Made by a program: the position numbers and the translations under genes
Assembly: GCA_038527215.1 (NCBI GenBank)
Contig: JBCBGC010000032.1
Coordinates: 1 to 61,053 of the forward strand
Length of the DNA: 61,053 nucleotides
Direction: 5' to 3'
Source: JAWPMV01 sp038527215
GTDB taxonomy: Bacteria > Bacteroidota > Bacteroidia > J057
The notes under the pieces: generated by a model
What the model was told of the DNA's origin: nothing
Databases searched by the model: none
What the model saw: only the letters and a program-made list of their open reading frames with translations
In this document: positions 58,843-61,053 of the stretch, in pieces
Position numbering within the stretch: position 1 is the first letter of the stretch
How the letters are laid out: each line of letters opens with the position of its first letter

Positions 58843-60324
58843 TCAGCTAAACAGCTCCACCAGGGCCTTTTTGGTCACCTTGCCCATCACATTGCGGGGC
58901 AGGTCCTCCTGGATCAGGTATTTACGGGGCATTTGGTAGGCCGGGAGCTTGTTTTTTAGCCACAGGCGCAGCTCGTCGAGTGAAAGGCTTTTTTCAGGAT
59001 CAGCAAGGATCAGGCTAGCTGCGATGATTTCGCCCCATTCTGCATCGGGTATGCCTACCACGCCGCAGTCTTTGATTTGGGGGTGGGTGCGCAATACTTC
59101 TTCGATTTCCAGGGCGGAAATTTTGTAGCCGCCTGACTTGATGATGTCCACCGAGTTCCGACCCAGAATGCGGTAGTAGCCCTGGTCCACCAGGGCGATG
59201 TCTCCGGTTTTGAGCCAGCCATCTGGGGTAAAAGTAGCCTGGGTCGCTTCCGGCTTTTGCCAGTACTCCTGAAAGACATTGGGACCTTTGACCTGGATTT
59301 CGCCGGATTGTCCATCTTGGAGCGGCTGATTGTTTTCGTCGGCGATTCTGACCTGTACGCCCGCCAAAGGCTTCCCGATATGTCCAGGCCGACGCTCGCC
59401 CACATAGGGATTGCTGATGGCCATGCCCATTTCCGTCATGCCATAACGTTCCAGCAAGGTATGCCCGCTGATCTCCCGCCACTGTTCCAGCACACTAATG
59501 GGCAAGGCGGCGGAGCCAGATACCATCAGCCGAAATTTCCGCAGGACAGCGGAGAGGCTGGCCCGCTGCTCTGGAGGCATTTTTTCATAATGAGCGATGA
59601 GTTTGTAATAAATGGTAGGCACAGCCATGAAGAGATTGATCCTACCTTCCAGGAAACGCTCGAAGACGGCTTCTGCTTCAAAACGGGGTAGAAACTCACA
59701 GCAGGCCCCACTCCAAAGGGCACAGGACAAAATATTGATGATGCCGTGGACATGATGAAGCGGCAGGATATTCAGGATATGATCTTCCCTGGACCAGGCC
59801 CAGGAACTTACCAGGGATTGGACCTGGGCTTCCAGGTTTTGGTGGGTAGTAACCACGCCTTTAGGGGAGCCGGTGGTGCCGCTGGTGTAGAGGATCATGG
59901 CGCGCCGCTCCGGACTGATGGCTGGCAAGGCACTTTCGCCCGCTTCCATCTCCGACAGCCGCAAAAACCATAAGGCTGCCTCCCGAAAGGGGGCCAGCAG
60001 GTCTTCAAACTCCGGCGAACAAATCAAGGTGGAGGCCTGCGTATCCTCGATCACGTAGCGAATAGAAGGCAGAGGATGCCTGGTGCACAAGGGAACCGCA
60101 ATGCCACCGGCCAACCAGATGCCCCATTGCAGCCGCACGTAATCGTAGCCGGGTTCCACCAGAAAAGCGACCCGTGCTTCTTCAAGGTCTGGCTTTCCCT
60201 CCAAGAGGGTATATGCTACCTGAGCGGCATCCTGTAAAAGCGTCTGGTAGGTGTATGCTTTGCCCCCGGAACGGATGGCAATCCGCTCAGAATGCTGACG
60301 AGCCCGATCAATCAATGCTGGCAT
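58843..60324 (-). CDS. Acyl-CoA synthetase (AMP-binding, MatB/ACSF3-like)
   Basis: The 493-residue ANL-superfamily enzyme shows ILYTSGTTGSPKGVVTTHQN (P-loop, about 144), LPLHHVHGI, GSAALPISVLEQW, YGMTEMGM (about 296), GWLKTGDIALVDQGYYRILG and a catalytic Lys near the C-terminus (LPRNVMGKVTKKAL). It adenylates a carboxylic acid and transfers it to CoA. ERYGMTEMGM and the short length resemble malonyl- or short/medium-chain acyl-CoA synthetases; the exact acid is not certain. It is divergent from the glycoside hydrolase gene. Confidence 0.92.
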   Translation of the reverse strand: MPALIDRARQHSERIAIRSGGKAYTYQTLLQDAAQVAYTLLEGKPDLEEARVAFLVEPGYDYVRLQWGIWLAGGIAVPLCTRHPLPSIRYVIEDTQASTLICSPEFEDLLAPFREAALWFLRLSEMEAGESALPAISPERRAMILYTSGTTGSPKGVVTTHQNLEAQVQSLVSSWAWSREDHILNILPLHHVHGIINILSCALWSGACCEFLPRFEAEAVFERFLEGRINLFMAVPTIYYKLIAHYEKMPPEQRASLSAVLRKFRLMVSGSAALPISVLEQWREISGHTLLERYGMTEMGMAISNPYVGERRPGHIGKPLAGVQVRIADENNQPLQDGQSGEIQVKGPNVFQEYWQKPEATQATFTPDGWLKTGDIALVDQGYYRILGRNSVDIIKSGGYKISALEIEEVLRTHPQIKDCGVVGIPDAEWGEIIAASLILADPEKSLSLDELRLWLKNKLPAYQMPRKYLIQEDLPRNVMGKVTKKALVELFS

Positions 60325-60427
60325 GCTGCGGAGAAACTTGAAGGTGAATGATGCGGAAAGATAAGGCCCTATTAGGATTTTTGCCCTGAGGGGCGCATTT
60401 TTCTTCTAATCCAGAGAAATTTGTCCT

Positions 60428-61053
60428 ATGCGCCCACGCTTACCTATTCGCTTTCCAGCTTTGTCCCTGCTATTCCTGGGAGGGCTAGGCTTGCTCTGGG
60501 CTTGTACCACCCGTCCGGCCATGGCAGAAATTCCCCCGCCTCTTACGAAGCAAAAGGGGGCGCATGTCTTCGGCCATCTGGATAGCTCCAATATGGATTT
60601 TCTCCATGATACCCATGTGGAATGGGTGACCGTGGTCACCTGGGGCTACCTAAACAATATCTCTGATTCTTTGGTGACACATCACAATGGAGACAGCACC
60701 ATGATCGAGGAAAGCAACGCCAGTTTTCTCCGCTGGGTGGGCCCTATTCGGGAAGCCGGTTTTAAAGTCTTTGTAAAGCCGCATGTATGGATTTATGAAG
60801 TGGATCAAAGAGGCTGGCGATCCGATGTGTTTCCCGTCAGTGATTCGGGATGGGAGCAGTGGAAGGAGACCTATCGAAATTTCATGCTGCGCTATGCCCG
60901 CCTGGCAGAGGAGGTAGGCGCCGAGATGTTTTGTATAGGGACCGAGTTGACGCGGCTCTCTTTGGAAAAACCCCAATTCTGGCGGGAATTCATCCAGGAA
61001 ATTCGGGAGGTCTCCTTCCACTGCTCCCATCCCGAATCACTGACGGGAAACAC
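60428..61053 (+). CDS. GH113-like glycoside hydrolase lipoprotein (partial; end corrupted)
   Basis: About 208 codons run to the window edge. The product is a lipoprotein (LLWAC) followed by a TIM-barrel start: KQKGAHVFGHLDSSNMDFLH, VEWVTVVTWGYLNN, REAGFKVFVKPHVWIYEVDQ, FMLRYARLAEEVGAEMFCIG and TELTRLS. The Glu of GTEL (about 174) fits the acid/base position of GH113-like enzymes, which act on beta-mannan-type substrates. The last 46 bases are an exact reverse complement of 60827-60872, so the reading after about IREV (residue ~194) is not real protein; the true gene should continue past it. Confidence 0.85.
   Translation, partial: MRPRLPIRFPALSLLFLGGLGLLWACTTRPAMAEIPPPLTKQKGAHVFGHLDSSNMDFLHDTHVEWVTVVTWGYLNNISDSLVTHHNGDSTMIEESNASFLRWVGPIREAGFKVFVKPHVWIYEVDQRGWRSDVFPVSDSGWEQWKETYRNFMLRYARLAEEVGAEMFCIGTELTRLSLEKPQFWREFIQEIREVSFHCSHPESLTGN
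61008..61053. other. 46-bp inverted copy at window end (probable fold-back artefact)
   Basis: Bases 61008-61053 are the exact reverse complement of 60827-60872, and the match stops at base 61007. The segment runs to the last base of the window. It breaks the conserved reading frame of the glycoside hydrolase, as expected of a chimeric end rather than a biological duplication. Confidence 0.88.

Noticed and set aside
1..61053. tRNA, rRNA, transposase, phage or conjugation genes
   Set aside because: None was recognised on either strand; mobile DNA here is limited to short non-coding repeats.

Overview
The window reads as chromosomal (or contig-level) DNA from a free-living, polysaccharide-oriented member of the Bacteroidota. 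Direct support: a type IX secretion C-terminal sorting domain (5502-6173), two giant one-protein hybrid two-component systems (HTCS), many short-signal lipoproteins with a Cys lipobox, start regions almost without Shine-Dalgarno sequences, and promoters of the TTG-N19-TAnnTTTG type. Placement near Saprospiria/Lewinella-like marine bacteria is only an impression. No rRNA, tRNA, phage, conjugation or transposase gene was seen.

Layout. 1-7.4 kb: a membrane-anchored AraC regulator cut by the window edge, then mostly minus-strand secreted or lipoprotein genes (DUF1961/YesU-like, SUMF1-like, lytic transglycosylase, T9SS cargo, TPR). 7.5-9.2 kb: a divergent HxlR regulator / SnoaL-like lipoprotein pair with a palindrome-rich promoter. 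9.3-17.9 kb: small one-gene units (NADAR, esterase, NERD, DUF2200, VOC, DUF5996, acyltransferase-like membrane protein, orphan HigA, DUF1349). 17.9-27.5 kb: a diheme cytochrome c and two tandem 1350-residue HTCS regulators, with no SusC/SusD genes nearby. 28-33 kb: a plus-strand run of SRPBCC, DUF1905/YdeI, GNAT, sulfatase, hydrolase and unknown genes. 33-35 kb: an esterase and a second HxlR/SnoaL divergon built like the first. 35-38 kb: DEAD-box helicase and Crp/Fnr genes flanked by two repeat-only islands. 38-58 kb: plus-strand accessory genes (oxidoreductases, paralogous lipoproteins, M50 protease, LRR lipoprotein, hotdog proteins, LytTR regulator, ankyrin protein, penicillin-binding-like serine hydrolase, S41 protease). 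58-61 kb: an acyl-CoA synthetase and a divergent, partial GH113-like glycoside hydrolase.

What ties it together. Regulators are many and mostly local: two HxlR, two full and one broken Crp/Fnr, two HTCS, one AraC, one LytTR, one HigA-like. Most other genes encode envelope or detoxification proteins. The most striking non-genic structure is a set of dispersed repeats: a 114-bp element in three copies, a REP-like element in three copies, a fold-back unit island, a 78-bp tandem hairpin array and a 26-bp tandem array. The last 46 bases of the window are an exact reverse complement of bases 60827-60872, which looks like a fold-back artefact at a contig end. The best candidate for undescribed biology is the pair of HxlR/SnoaL divergons, whose regulatory DNA has the same layout at two loci 26 kb apart.
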